In this document: piece after piece, positions 18,041-27,085 of the stretch
How the letters are laid out: the number at the start of each line of letters is the position of its first letter
Position numbering within the stretch: the stretch's first letter is position 1
NCBI RefSeq assembly: GCF_030209175.1
Contig: NZ_JARVSM010000004.1
Coordinates: 558,001 to 622,000 of the forward strand
DNA from: Pseudomonas sp. efr-133-TYG-5
GTDB lineage: Bacteria; Pseudomonadota; Gammaproteobacteria; Pseudomonadales; Pseudomonadaceae
Length of the DNA stretch: 64,000 nucleotides
Reading direction: 5' to 3'
The notes under the pieces: generated by a model
The model's database searches: none
Told to the model about the DNA's origin: nothing
What the model saw: only the letters and a program-made list of their open reading frames with translations
Made by a program: the position numbers and the translations under genes

Positions 18041-18071
18041 AAAAGCGCGGCTCCGGCCGCGCTTTTTTTTT
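18041..18071 (+). terminator. Rho-independent terminator after the amine oxidase gene
   Basis: A stem of AAAGCGCGGC and GCCGCGCTTT around a TCCG loop is followed by a run of T. It starts 17 bases after the stop codon. Confidence 0.9.
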
Positions 18072-18080
18072 GCGTGTGAG

Positions 18081-18180
18081 GGCCTCATCGCGGGCAAGCC
18101 CGCTCCCTCAGGTTTTGCAGTGAAGGCAAAATTTGTAAACACCACAGACCACTGTGGGAGCGGGCTTGCCCGCGAAAGGG
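18081..18180. repeat. REPIN in the gap before the cytochrome b561 gene
   Basis: The 343-base gap between the amine oxidase and cytochrome b561 genes holds the terminator above and then this inverted pair of GGGAGCGGGCTTGCCCGCGA-type REPs (left copy with a CTCCCTCA variant). The remaining bases, about 18181-18367, are AT-richer and should hold the b561-yceI promoter, but I cannot assign boxes with confidence. Confidence 0.8.
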
Positions 18181-18367
18181 CCGTTTCAAACAGCGCAAAT
18201 CCATTGCCGGCAACCACATCCAGCCACACTTTCGCCGTTAATCTTTCCTTAACACCCTTGTTCAAGACTCTTGATCGTATTTCTCGATATTTCAAAGCAA
18301 AATTTTCCGCTTTAATTCGATAGATAACTCGCTAGTCTTGGTTCGCAGTTCTCACAGGATTTGGGCA

Positions 18368-18919
18368 ATGCAGCTACGTAACTCTTCTTCGCGTTATGGT
18401 TGGGTCAGCATCTTCATGCATTGGGGCGTGGCGCTGGCGGTCTTCGGACTGTTCGCGCTGGGCCTGTGGATGGTGGGGCTGGATTACTACAGCACCTGGC
18501 GCAAAGACGCGCCGGATCTGCACAAGAGCATCGGTCTGGTGCTGTTGGGCGTGATGGTGCTGCGGGTGCTGTGGCGCTTTATCAGCCCACCGCCGCCGAC
18601 GCTGCAAAGCTACAGCCGCATGACCCGTATCGGCGCCAAATTCGGCCACGGGTTCCTGTATCTCGCGCTGTTCGCTGTGATGATTGCCGGTTACCTGATT
18701 TCCACCGCAGACGGTGTCGGGATCCCGGTGTTTGGCCTGTTTGAAGTCCCTGCACTGATTTCCGGGCTACCGGATCAGGCAGATACCGCTGGGGTGATTC
18801 ATCTCTGGCTGGCGTGGGCGCTGGTAATTTTTTCCGGTCTCCATGCGTTGGCAGCATTGAAGCACCACTTTATCGATCGTGATGCGACCCTGACGCGAAT
18901 GCTCGGTCGCAAAGCCTGA
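18368..18919 (+). CDS. Cytochrome b561 family protein
   Basis: This 183-aa inner-membrane protein has four hydrophobic segments with the His ligands expected for two b hemes: MHWGVAL in helix 1, HKSIG at helix 2, GHGFLYL in helix 3 and GLHALAALKHHF in helix 4. Such proteins pass electrons from the quinone pool. ATG 18368 gives the standard N-terminus; an upstream in-frame start at 18338 would add ten residues without a better ribosome site. It lies 31 bases before a yceI-type gene, a pairing common in proteobacteria. Confidence 0.88.
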   Translation: MQLRNSSSRYGWVSIFMHWGVALAVFGLFALGLWMVGLDYYSTWRKDAPDLHKSIGLVLLGVMVLRVLWRFISPPPPTLQSYSRMTRIGAKFGHGFLYLALFAVMIAGYLISTADGVGIPVFGLFEVPALISGLPDQADTAGVIHLWLAWALVIFSGLHALAALKHHFIDRDATLTRMLGRKA

Positions 18920-18950
18920 AGTTCAACCTCGACTCAAAGGAAAACAAAGC

Positions 18951-19544
18951 ATGTTGAAAAAGACTCTGGCCGCTCTGGCAATCGGTTCTGCCGTGCTGTC
19001 CGCCAACGTCATGGCCGCTGACTACACCGTCGACAAGGAAGGCCAGCACGCCTTCGTCGACTTCAAGATCAGCCACCTGGGCTACAGCTACATCACCGGT
19101 ACCTTCAAGGACATCGACGGCAAGTTCAGCTTCGACGCCGCCAAGCCTGAAGACAGCAAAATCGAATTCAACGTGCGTACCGCCAGCGTGTTCACCAACC
19201 ACGCCGAGCGCGACAAGCACATCGCCAGCAAAGACTTCCTCGACGTGGGCAAATTCGCCGACGCCAAGTTCGTCTCCACCAGCGTCAAATCCACCGGCAA
19301 GAACGCCGCTGGCAAAGACACGGCTGACGTGACCGGCGACCTGACCCTGCACGGCGTGACCAAGCCAATCGTGGTCAAGGCTGTGTTCCTGGGTGAAGGC
19401 AAGGATCCATGGGGCGGCTACCGTGCCGGCTTCGAAGGCACCACCAGCATCAAGCGCTCTGATTTCGGCAAGATGATGGACCTGGGTCCACAGTCCGACA
19501 ACGTCGACCTGTACATCTCGTTCGAAGGTGTGAAAGCGAAGTAA
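18951..19544 (+). CDS. YceI family periplasmic protein
   Basis: This 197-aa protein has a clear signal peptide ending VMAAD, followed by the YceI lipocalin-like domain (HAFVDFKISHLGYSYITG, FLGEGKDPWGGYRAGFE). Members bind long isoprenoid molecules such as ubiquinone. AAGGAAA precedes the ATG. The gene is probably cotranscribed with cytochrome b561, which suggests a shared quinone-related role; that is inference. A strong terminator follows. Confidence 0.93.
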   Translation: MLKKTLAALAIGSAVLSANVMAADYTVDKEGQHAFVDFKISHLGYSYITGTFKDIDGKFSFDAAKPEDSKIEFNVRTASVFTNHAERDKHIASKDFLDVGKFADAKFVSTSVKSTGKNAAGKDTADVTGDLTLHGVTKPIVVKAVFLGEGKDPWGGYRAGFEGTTSIKRSDFGKMMDLGPQSDNVDLYISFEGVKAK

Positions 19545-19560
19545 CGTTCGCCGCCATGCA

Positions 19561-19597
19561 AAAACGCCCCCGGTCGCAAGGCCGGGGGCGTTTTTTA
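19561..19597 (+). terminator. Rho-independent terminator after yceI
   Basis: A GC-rich stem of AACGCCCCCGG and CCGGGGGCGTT with an 8-base loop is followed by six T. It begins 17 bases after the yceI stop. Confidence 0.93.
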
Positions 19598-19617
19598 TTG
19601 CCTGCGACACACTCATT

Positions 19618-19715
19618 CCCTGTGGGAGCGAGCCTGCTCGCGAATGCGGTGTGTCAGTAACCAGAGGTCTCGACTGATCCGACGCTTTCGCGAGCAGGCT
19701 CGCTCCCACAGGAGG
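19618..19715. repeat. REPIN between yceI and rhlE
   Basis: Two inverted copies of the GGGAGCGAGCCTGCTCGCGA REP type lie between the two facing terminators. Confidence 0.85.
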
Positions 19716-19743
19716 GGGTGATGCAGGGATTCGCGGCGCCATG

Positions 19744-19776
19744 AAAAATGCCCCGGCTCTTTCGAACCGGGGCATT
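19744..19776 (-). terminator. Rho-independent terminator after rhlE
   Basis: Read on the minus strand, a stem of AATGCCCCGG and CCGGGGCATT is followed by TTTTT. It begins about 19 bases after the rhlE stop. Confidence 0.88.
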
Positions 19777-19794
19777 GTTCATTGCAGCGATAAC

Positions 19795-21669
19795 TCAGCG
19801 ATTGCGGGTCAGCAGCGCCGGTTTTTCACCGCGCGGGCGGCTTGGCAGTTGATCGAGCTGCTCAGGTGTCGGGAAGCGGTCGGCTTTCGATTCCTTGTGC
19901 ATGATCTTCGGCCCGCTGCTACGCGGGTTCTGCACGGCCGGTTCGGCGCGTTGCTGATCGTCACGGGCCGGACGACGGTTGCGCGAGGACTCGTCACGAC
20001 GGCCCTGGCCGTCACGTGGAGCACCGTTGCGCGGGCCGCTGCGCTTGCCCGGCGGAGTGCCGGTGCTCGAGCCGTTGCTGTTGCGCGGGCCATTCTGCCG
20101 GCCTTGCGACTGACCGCCACGTGGAGCGCCAGCGCCTGCACCTTGCGCCGGAGCGCCAGGGCGACGACCGCGGCCACCGGCCGGAGCCTGCTTCGGCACG
20201 TAATCGACGCGGTTACCGAAGTTATCGATATCGTCGTCGAGGAACTCGTCCGGTGCACGATCGGCAGCGGCGCGCGGCGGCTGCGATGGCTGGCGCTGTT
20301 CACGCGCCGGAGTGCCTTCGCGAGGCTTCTGCTGACGGGCAGGGCGCTCGCCGCGTTCGCCGGCCGGCTTCTCTTTGCCCTTGCCCTTGTCCTTGCCTTT
20401 GTCCTTGCGACCGCCGCCGCCACCGCCGCCATTCGGGCCGTCGCCGCGCGGGCCACGGGCATTGCGCGGGTTGCGCATGTCCGGACGTTCGCGCACTTCA
20501 GGCTTCTCGGCCTCGATGGTGCTGGCATCGAAGCCCATCAGGTCGCCGTCGGCGATTTTCTGCTTGGTCATGCGCTCGATGCTTTTCAGCAGTTTTTCTT
20601 CGTCCGGGGCCACCAGCGAGATCGCCTCGCCCGAACGACCGGCGCGGCCGGTACGACCGATGCGGTGCACGTAGTCTTCGTCGACGTTCGGCAGCTCGAA
20701 GTTGACCACGTGTGGCAACTGGTCGATGTCCAGGCCGCGGGCGGCGATGTCGGTGGCGACCAGGATGCGCACTTCACCGGCCTTGAAGTCGGCCAGGGCC
20801 TTGGTGCGGGCGTTCTGGCTCTTGTTGCCGTGGATCGCCACGGCCGGCAGGCCGTGCTTGTCCAGGTACTCGGCCAGACGGTTGGCGCCGTGCTTGGTGC
20901 GAGTGAACACCAGCACCTGTTCCCAGGCACCGGCGGTGATCAGGTGGGCCAGCAGGGCGCGCTTGTGGCTGGCCGGCAGACGGAACACGCGTTGCTCGAT
21001 GCGCTCGACCGTGGTGTTCGGCGGCGTCACTTCGATGCGTTCCGGGTTGTGCAGCAGTTTGCCGGCGAGGTCGGTGATGTCTTTCGAGAACGTTGCCGAG
21101 AACAGCAGGTTCTGACGCTTGGCCGGCAGGCGCGCGAGGACTTTCTTCACGTCATGCACGAAACCCATGTCGAGCATGCGGTCGGCTTCGTCGAGCACGA
21201 GGATTTCGACGTGGGACAGATCGACGCTGCCCTGGCCGGCGAGGTCGAGCAGGCGGCCCGGGCAGGCCACCAGCACGTCGACGCCACGGGACATGGCCTG
21301 GACCTGCGGGTTCATGCCGACGCCGCCGAAGATGCAGGCGCTGACGAATTTCAGGTCGCGGGCGTAGATCTTGAAGCTGTCGTGAACCTGGGCCGCGAGT
21401 TCGCGGGTCGGGGTCAGCACCAGCACGCGCGGTTGGCGCGGGCCGTGACGCTGGGATTTGTCCGGGTGACCGTTGGGGAACAACCGCTCCAGAATCGGAA
21501 GGGCGAAACCGCCGGTTTTACCAGTACCTGTCTGTGCCGCGACCATCAGGTCGCGACCTTGCAACACGGCGGGGATGGCCCGCTGTTGCACCGGAGTAGG
21601 CTCGGTATAGCCCGCATCTTCGATGGCGCGGACTAAAGCCTCGGAGAGACCGAGGGAAGCAAAGGACAT
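19795..21669 (-). CDS. rhlE: DEAD-box ATP-dependent RNA helicase RhlE
   Basis: This 624-aa RNA helicase has the full DEAD-box set in residues 1-390: Q motif (EPTPVQQRAIP), Walker A AAQTGTGKT, PTRELAAQ, DEAD, SAT, ARGLDI and HRIGRTGRAG. The C-terminal third (about 400-624) is a basic, low-complexity Arg/Gly/Pro-rich tail, as in pseudomonad RhlE proteins, and probably binds RNA. ATG 21669 is chosen because AGGAT lies upstream and the protein then begins MSFASLGLS, the standard RhlE start; a 25-residue in-frame extension has no support. RhlE acts in ribosome maturation and RNA decay. Confidence 0.92.
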   Translation of the reverse strand: MSFASLGLSEALVRAIEDAGYTEPTPVQQRAIPAVLQGRDLMVAAQTGTGKTGGFALPILERLFPNGHPDKSQRHGPRQPRVLVLTPTRELAAQVHDSFKIYARDLKFVSACIFGGVGMNPQVQAMSRGVDVLVACPGRLLDLAGQGSVDLSHVEILVLDEADRMLDMGFVHDVKKVLARLPAKRQNLLFSATFSKDITDLAGKLLHNPERIEVTPPNTTVERIEQRVFRLPASHKRALLAHLITAGAWEQVLVFTRTKHGANRLAEYLDKHGLPAVAIHGNKSQNARTKALADFKAGEVRILVATDIAARGLDIDQLPHVVNFELPNVDEDYVHRIGRTGRAGRSGEAISLVAPDEEKLLKSIERMTKQKIADGDLMGFDASTIEAEKPEVRERPDMRNPRNARGPRGDGPNGGGGGGGRKDKGKDKGKGKEKPAGERGERPARQQKPREGTPAREQRQPSQPPRAAADRAPDEFLDDDIDNFGNRVDYVPKQAPAGGRGRRPGAPAQGAGAGAPRGGQSQGRQNGPRNSNGSSTGTPPGKRSGPRNGAPRDGQGRRDESSRNRRPARDDQQRAEPAVQNPRSSGPKIMHKESKADRFPTPEQLDQLPSRPRGEKPALLTRNR

Positions 21670-21891
21670 GAGTAATCCTGTTTTAGTTAGGGCTTGGCCC
21701 AATGGGAGTCTTGCCTGGCGCGAATGGCGTTTAAGAGGACGCAATCCCGTCCGGTCCTGCTGCGGTCACGAAGGCACGTCTGGAGTGCTCGCGCGGGCTG
21801 AAAAGCTGCGCTGTAGCGGGTCGAGAGGCCTGTTACGGTTCCGGGCGTCCGGGCGTGAGCCTGGCGGGAACGCCGGAGTATAACAGAGCAA

Positions 21892-22704
21892 TCACTGTGC
21901 GCTGCTTTCCTGCTGCTCAACGGTTTTGCCGCTGGCCGTGGCGCTGTCCAGCGGCGCAGCGAGCGCAGGGGCCGCGCCGTAGCGCGCGCTGAGCTCGGCG
22001 TAGGCCGGTTCGCGCTTGAAACGCTTGAGTTCGGCGCCGAAGCGCTGCACCAGCAAATCCATCCCGGCATTGCGCCGCACCGCCAGATACTGGCGCTGAC
22101 GGCTGATGACCGTGGGGTTTTCAGTGATCTTGTCGCGGATGCCCAATTCATCGAGCAGGTGTTGGCCGACGCGGCGGTCGGTGATCAGCAGGTCGATGCG
22201 CCCGCGCAGCAGTTTGCCGAAATTGGCCTCGTGGGTCGGTGCCGGCTCGCGGGTGAACAGCGGCGATTCGCTGAAGTCCGAGCTGTACAGGTAGCCCGGC
22301 GAGGTGCCGACCGTCAGGCCCTTGAGTTCATCCAGGGAGCGGAACGGGTGCGGGCGGTCGTTGGCGTAGAACAGCACGAACTCGACGTCCGAGAGCGGTT
22401 CGCTGGGGTAGAGCAGGGTGGCGTCGCGCTCATCGCTGTGGAAGATGTCCAGCGCGCCGTCGGCCTGGCCGGTCTCGAGCATGGACAAACAGCGCTTCCA
22501 CGGCAGGAACTGCCATTCGACTTCGATGCCCAGGCGCTTGAACACGATCGCGGTGGTTTCGTAGTCGAGGCCGAGGTTCTTGCCGCCCTGTTCATAGACG
22601 TACGGCGCCCACGGTTCGGTGACGATACGCAGCTTCTCGCCCCGAGCCGCAAAGCTCAGGCAAGCAAAAACCAGCACGGCGAATAACTGCGTGATCAAAG
22701 GCAT
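21892..22704 (-). CDS. Orphan periplasmic solute-binding protein (SBP family 3)
   Basis: This 270-aa protein has a signal peptide (core LFAVLVFACLSFAAR) and a family 3 binding-protein fold: LRIVTEPWAPYVY, GLDYETTAIVFKRLGIEVEW and the hinge region LKGLTVGTSPGYL. Such domains bind amino acids or other small polar ligands. No ABC permease or ATPase gene is adjacent, so it may act alone or as a sensor partner. The C-terminal 30 residues are low complexity. The ligand is unknown. A similar orphan lies at 50015. Confidence 0.8.
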   Translation of the reverse strand: MPLITQLFAVLVFACLSFAARGEKLRIVTEPWAPYVYEQGGKNLGLDYETTAIVFKRLGIEVEWQFLPWKRCLSMLETGQADGALDIFHSDERDATLLYPSEPLSDVEFVLFYANDRPHPFRSLDELKGLTVGTSPGYLYSSDFSESPLFTREPAPTHEANFGKLLRGRIDLLITDRRVGQHLLDELGIRDKITENPTVISRQRQYLAVRRNAGMDLLVQRFGAELKRFKREPAYAELSARYGAAPALAAPLDSATASGKTVEQQESSAQ

Positions 22705-22779
22705 GGCTTGAGATTACGACGAGAAGCGCGAAAGAGCCAGAAAGTGCCGGCACAAGCTCTACTTCGGGGATCAAAAGCA

Positions 22780-22829
22780 AAAGATCGCAGCCACGACACC
22801 CCTGCAGGGGCTGGCGAAGGCTGCGATCC
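22780..22829. repeat. GATCGCAGCC-family palindromic repeat
   Basis: The arms AAAGATCGCAGCC and GGCTGCGATC flank a CCCCTGCAGGGG palindrome. It belongs to the same family as the pair at 12816-12899 and lies between metF and the binding-protein gene. Confidence 0.65.
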
Positions 22830-22849
22830 GTTGATGTTGCTGTTATCGC

Positions 22850-23695
22850 TTAACGTGGCAGCTTCAGATTATTCCAGATCGCCAGGCTCGGTTCGGCCTG
22901 GTTCATGGAATAGAAGTGCAGCCCTGGCGCGCCGCCTTGCAGCAGGCGTTCGCACATCTCGCTGACGACTTGCTCGCCAAAGCGCTGGATGCTCTGGGTG
23001 TCGTCGCCATAGGCTTCCAGTTGCTTGCGGATCCAGCGCGGAATTTCCGCACCGCAGGCATCGGAGAAACGCGCGAGCTTGCTGTAGTTGGTGATCGGCA
23101 TGATCCCCGGCACGACTGGAATGTCCACGCCCAGCGCCTGCAAACGGTCGACGAAGTAGAAGTAGCTGTCGGCGTTGAAGAAGTACTGGGTGATCGCGCT
23201 GTCGGCGCCGGCACGGGCCTTGCGCACGAAGTTGGCGAGATCGTCTTCGTAATTGCGCGCTTGCGGATGCATCTCCGGGTAAGCGGCCACTTCGATGTGG
23301 AAATGATCGGCGGTTTCTTCACGAATGAATTCCACCAGTTCATTGGCGTGACGCAGCTCGCCGCTGGTCATGCCCATGCCGGACGGCAGGTCGCCACGCA
23401 GGGCCACGATGCGCTTGATGCCGGCGGCCTTGTACTCGTTCAGCAGGCCACGCAGGTCGGCCTTGCTGTCGCCGACGCACGACAGGTGCGGTGCGGCCGG
23501 TATTTTGACTTCGCTTTCCAGCTGCAGGACGGTGTTGAGGGTGCGATCACGGGTCGAACCACCAGCGCCATAGGTGCAGGAAAAGAAATCGGGATTGTAC
23601 GTTGCCAACTGGCGGGCAACGTTGAGCAGCTTTTCATGCCCAGCATCGGTCTTGGTCGGGAAAAACTCGAAGCTGTAGCGACGGTCTTGGGACAT
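22850..23695 (-). CDS. metF: 5,10-methylenetetrahydrofolate reductase
   Basis: MetF (281 aa) reduces methylene-THF to methyl-THF, the methyl donor for methionine synthase. It starts with the conserved YSFEFFPTKTDAG, which contains the catalytic Glu region, followed by FFSCTYGAGGSTRDRT. Length matches the bacterial FAD enzyme without a regulatory domain. It lies 191 bases downstream of ahcY on the same strand and may share the riboswitch-controlled transcript. GGAGGTCCCCTCC lies just before the ATG. Confidence 0.95.
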   Translation of the reverse strand: MSQDRRYSFEFFPTKTDAGHEKLLNVARQLATYNPDFFSCTYGAGGSTRDRTLNTVLQLESEVKIPAAPHLSCVGDSKADLRGLLNEYKAAGIKRIVALRGDLPSGMGMTSGELRHANELVEFIREETADHFHIEVAAYPEMHPQARNYEDDLANFVRKARAGADSAITQYFFNADSYFYFVDRLQALGVDIPVVPGIMPITNYSKLARFSDACGAEIPRWIRKQLEAYGDDTQSIQRFGEQVVSEMCERLLQGGAPGLHFYSMNQAEPSLAIWNNLKLPR

Positions 23696-23706
23696 GGAGG
23701 GGACCT

Positions 23707-23880
23707 CCAGCTACAAGCTGCAAGCTACGAGCGGCAAGAAGAGCGGAGGTGCGCTGATTTCCTGTGCCTGAAGCTTGCGGCCTGACGCTGTTTTGAAATG
23801 ATGGCAGAGCCTCAGGCTTCGCACGGCAAGTCCGGCTTTTGGCCTTACTTGCCGCTTGAAACTAGAAGCTCGCAGCCGCT
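23707..23880. repeat. AGCTGCAAGCT-type degenerate repeats between ahcY and metF
   Basis: The 191-base gap has runs such as AGCTACAAGCTGCAAGCTAC and, near its other end, a partly inverted TTGCCGCTTGAAACTAGAAG. These resemble short degenerate repeats seen between pseudomonad genes. I see no terminator with a T run here, which is compatible with readthrough from ahcY to metF. Confidence 0.4.
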
Positions 23881-23886
23881 TTTGTC

Positions 23887-25296
23887 TTAGTAGCGGTAAG
23901 CGTGCGGCTTGAACGGGCCTTCGACGGTCACGCCGATGTAGTCAGCCTGTTGCTTGGTCAGTTGGGTGACCACGCCGCCGAAGCCGCGAACCATTTCCAG
24001 GGCCACTTCTTCGTCGAGTTTCTTCGGCAGTACTTCAACGGTCAGGCGCTCGGCTTTCTGCGCTGGCGACAGGTCGGCGTACTTCTGGCCGAACAGGAAG
24101 ATCTGCGCCAGTACCTGGTTGGCGAACGAACCGTCCATGATGCGGCTTGGGTGACCGGTGGCGTTGCCCAGGTTCACCAGACGGCCTTCGGCCAGCAGGA
24201 TCAGGTAGTCGTCGTTCTGCGCGTCGAAAGCGCCCGGGCCGGTGCGGTGAACCTTGTGCACCTGCGGCTTCACTTCTTCCCATGCCCAGTTCTTGCGCAT
24301 GAAAGCGGTGTCGATTTCGTTGTCGAAGTGACCGATGTTGCAGACCACGGCACGCTTCTTCAGGGCCTTGAGCATGTTCGCGTCGCAGACATTGACGTTA
24401 CCGGTGGTGGTCACGATCAGGTCGATCTTGCCCAGCAGCGCTTTGTCGATGCTCGCTTCGGTGCCGTCGTTGATACCGTCGATGAACGGCGAAACCAGTT
24501 CGAAACCGTCCATGCAGGCCTGCATGGCGCAGATCGGGTCAACTTCGGAGACTTTGACGATCATGCCTTCCTGACGCAGGGACTGGGCCGAACCCTTGCC
24601 CACGTCACCGTAACCGATGACCAGCGCCTGCTTGCCGGACAGCAGGTGGTCGGTGCCGCGCTTGATCGCATCATTCAGGCTGTGACGGCAGCCGTACTTG
24701 TTGTCGTTCTTGGACTTGGTCACCGAGTCGTTGACGTTGATCGCCGGGATCTTCAGCTCGCCCTTGGCCAGCATGTCCAGCAGGCGGTGAACGCCCGTGG
24801 TGGTTTCTTCGGTCACGCCGTGAACGCGGTCCAGCACCTGTGGGTATTTCTTGTGCAGCAGCTCGGTCAGGTCGCCGCCGTCGTCGAGGATCATGTTGGC
24901 GTCCCATGGCTGGCCATCCTTGAGGATGGTCTGCTCCAGGCACCACTCGTACTCTTCTTCGGTCTCGCCTTTCCAGGCGAACACCGGAATGCCGGCAGCG
25001 GCGATGGACGCAGCGGCCTGATCCTGAGTCGAGAAGATGTTGCAGGACGACCAGCGTACTTCGGCACCCAGGGCAACCAGGGTTTCGATCAGCACGGCGG
25101 TCTGAATGGTCATGTGGATGCAGCCGAGGATTTTCGCGCCCTTGAGCGGTTGCTCGGCGGCGTACTTGCGGCGCAGACCCATCAGGGCCGGCATTTCCGA
25201 CTCGGCGATGATGGTTTCGCGACGGCCCCAGGCAGCCAGGGACATATCGGCAACTTTGTAGTCGGTAAAATCGGCAGGCGTGATAACAGCGCTCAT
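23887..25296 (-). CDS. ahcY: S-adenosyl-L-homocysteine hydrolase
   Basis: AhcY (469 aa) splits SAH, the product inhibitor of methyltransferases, into adenosine and homocysteine with bound NAD+. Family marks are YKVADMSLAAWGRRE at the N-terminus, GCIHMTIQTAVLIETL, the NAD loop VIGYGDVGKGSAQ, and the C-terminal KPHAYRY ending. The length fits the bacterial form with an insert. An SAH riboswitch directly upstream controls it, and metF follows. Confidence 0.97.
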   Translation of the reverse strand: MSAVITPADFTDYKVADMSLAAWGRRETIIAESEMPALMGLRRKYAAEQPLKGAKILGCIHMTIQTAVLIETLVALGAEVRWSSCNIFSTQDQAAASIAAAGIPVFAWKGETEEEYEWCLEQTILKDGQPWDANMILDDGGDLTELLHKKYPQVLDRVHGVTEETTTGVHRLLDMLAKGELKIPAINVNDSVTKSKNDNKYGCRHSLNDAIKRGTDHLLSGKQALVIGYGDVGKGSAQSLRQEGMIVKVSEVDPICAMQACMDGFELVSPFIDGINDGTEASIDKALLGKIDLIVTTTGNVNVCDANMLKALKKRAVVCNIGHFDNEIDTAFMRKNWAWEEVKPQVHKVHRTGPGAFDAQNDDYLILLAEGRLVNLGNATGHPSRIMDGSFANQVLAQIFLFGQKYADLSPAQKAERLTVEVLPKKLDEEVALEMVRGFGGVVTQLTKQQADYIGVTVEGPFKPHAYRY

Positions 25297-25326
25297 GAAG
25301 AGCCTCCATTCGTAATGTATGCGAAT

Positions 25327-25416
25327 GGGCGCCGTTGTGCGTTTAGTGTCTGGCCTGAGCCAGTCAACGCCCCATCCGAGCCTGACAGGTTGAACCTGCT
25401 GCAGCGCCCCTCGGAC
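25327..25416 (-). promoter_or_regulatory. SAH riboswitch upstream of ahcY
   Basis: On the minus strand the leader contains the conserved SAH aptamer blocks in order: CCGAGGGGCGCTGC (25414-25401), CAGGCTCGGA (25384-25375) and AACGGCGCCC (25336-25327). CCGAG pairs with CTCGG, and GGGCGC pairs with GCGCCC to form the pseudoknot. The class is known to turn on SAH hydrolase genes when SAH accumulates. The ahcY ribosome site (GGAGG) is about 20 bases downstream. The rest of the 319-base gap (25417-25615) should hold the divergent promoters of ahcY and the thioesterase gene; I assign no boxes. Confidence 0.93.
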
Positions 25417-25615
25417 AGGTGGCGGGAAAACGGTAGCAAGTGAACGTTACCGTTTTGAAACGGGGGCGATTATAGCTGTCTAGACTGATCTTCCAAAGGG
25501 TTTCTGTCGGCCGGATGAAGATCGCTAATAGCGACCATAGTAGAAGGCTCATGGAGCATGACCGTCCGGTCTGCCAAGATGGCACCCATCTTTCGGCAAG
25601 CGCTCAGGAGTGAAT

Positions 25616-26023
25616 ATGAATTTCCACACCCGCAAGTGGGTAAAACCCGAAGACCTCAACCCCAACGGCACTCTGTTCGGCGGCAGCCTGCTGCGCTGGA
25701 TCGACGAAGAAGCAGCGATCTACGCCATTGTTCAGTTGGGCAATCAGCGCGTGGTGACCAAGTACATTTCCGAAATCAACTTCGTCAGCGCCTCGCGCCA
25801 GGGCGACATCATCGAACTGGGTATCACCGCCACCGAGTTCGGCCGCACCTCGATCACCCTGACCTGCGAAGTGCGCAACAAGATCACCCGCAAAAGCATC
25901 CTCACCGTCGAGAAGATGGTTTTCGTCAACCTCGGTGAAGACGGTTTGCCGGCGCCGCACGGACGTACCGAAATCAAGTACGTGAAGGACCAGTTCAAGG
26001 AAGACGAGCTGGTCAGCAACTAA
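25616..26023 (+). CDS. Acyl-CoA thioesterase, hotdog fold
   Basis: This 135-aa protein is a single hotdog domain of the acyl-CoA hydrolase (YciA/BACH-like) family. It shows NPNGTLFGGSLLRWIDEEAA, the helix with the catalytic Asp, and TKYISEINFVSASRQGDIIE. It hydrolyses acyl-CoA to free acid and CoA; the chain length preference cannot be read from sequence. ATG 25616 is chosen over GTG 25610 because GGAG at 25607-25610 gives a 5-base spacing. Confidence 0.88.
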   Translation: MNFHTRKWVKPEDLNPNGTLFGGSLLRWIDEEAAIYAIVQLGNQRVVTKYISEINFVSASRQGDIIELGITATEFGRTSITLTCEVRNKITRKSILTVEKMVFVNLGEDGLPAPHGRTEIKYVKDQFKEDELVSN

Positions 26024-26037
26024 CACCGGCGGCGTGT

Positions 26038-26108
26038 CATTCGCGAGCAAGCTCGCTCCCACAGGGACTGGGCCGAACCTGTGGGAGCGAGCCTGCTCGC
26101 GAAAGCGG
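26038..26108. repeat. REPIN after the thioesterase gene
   Basis: A compact inverted pair of REPs (TTCGCGAGCAAGCTCGCTCC facing GGGAGCGAGCCTGCTCGCGA) follows the thioesterase stop by 15 bases. Confidence 0.85.
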
Positions 26109-26197
26109 TTGTGCAACCTCCGAAGATTCATCTGGCCACTGAACAGTCGTGATCCGCGGGAGTCGTAGCTAAACATCACCCCCACGGTTCACACGCC

Positions 26198-27085
26198 ATG
26201 AGCACTCCGACAGACGGCAAGACCCCCGACCTCTCGGCCGAAGAACAACAGGAAGTCGAGAAAAACCAGCCGCCGCGCGCGGCGGTTCTGCATGAAATCA
26301 TCCGCACGCAAGGCGATCAGGAACTGGAGCGCAGCATCGCTGCCCTGTGGTGGTCGGCGCTCGCCGCCGGGCTGACCATGGGCCTCTCACTGATGGGCAT
26401 GGGCCTGCTCAATTCACGCCTGCCCGAAGGCGACGAATTCAAGGTGATTGCCAGTTTCGGCTACTGCGCGGGGTTCCTCGCGGTGATCCTCGCCCGCCAG
26501 CAACTGTTCACCGAAAACACCCTGACCGCCGTACTGCCGGTGATGACCAAACCGACCCTGGCCAATTTCGGCCGGCTGATCCGCTTGTGGGGCGTCGTCC
26601 TGTTCGGCAATTTGTGCGGGACGATCCTGGTGGCCTACGTGATGCTCGAGTTGCCGATCTTCGATACCAAGACCGATCACGCCTTCCTCGAAATCGGCCG
26701 CAAGGTCATGGAAAACCACGCCAGCCAGATGTTCGCCAAAGGCATCGTCTCCGGCTGGATGATCGCCACCATGGTCTGGATGATTCCGTCCATGGAGAGC
26801 GCGAAGATGTGGATCATCATCCTCATCACTTACCTGATGGCTCTGGGCGATTTCACCCACATTGTCGTCGGATCGGCGGAGGTGTCGTACCTGGTGTTTG
26901 CCGGCGAGCTGCCGTGGAGTGATTTCTGGATGGTGTTCGCCGGGCCGACGCTGGCGGGGAATATCATCGGCGGCAGTTTCATCTTCGCCCTGATCAGCCA
27001 TGCACAGATCCGCAGCGAAAGCGGTGCGCCGAAAGAGCCTGCGGATCAGGCCCGGAAACCCGATCCGCAGTCGATCAAGAAGTGA
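26198..27085 (+). CDS. Formate/nitrite transporter (FNT) family protein, YfdC-like
   Basis: This 295-aa protein begins with about 60 charged cytoplasmic residues, then six membrane segments of the FNT channel fold (ARQQLFTENTLTAVLPV and GDFTHIVVGSAEVSYLVF regions). The long N-terminal extension and these segments resemble YfdC rather than FocA, so the transported anion is uncertain. No formate or nitrite metabolic genes are nearby. Its stop is adjacent to the stop of the convergent antiporter gene. Confidence 0.85.
   Translation: MSTPTDGKTPDLSAEEQQEVEKNQPPRAAVLHEIIRTQGDQELERSIAALWWSALAAGLTMGLSLMGMGLLNSRLPEGDEFKVIASFGYCAGFLAVILARQQLFTENTLTAVLPVMTKPTLANFGRLIRLWGVVLFGNLCGTILVAYVMLELPIFDTKTDHAFLEIGRKVMENHASQMFAKGIVSGWMIATMVWMIPSMESAKMWIIILITYLMALGDFTHIVVGSAEVSYLVFAGELPWSDFWMVFAGPTLAGNIIGGSFIFALISHAQIRSESGAPKEPADQARKPDPQSIKK

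Noticed and set aside
19741..21636. 631-codon open frame antisense to rhlE
   Set aside because: The opposite strand encodes complete DEAD-box motifs, and this frame starts inside the rhlE terminator.
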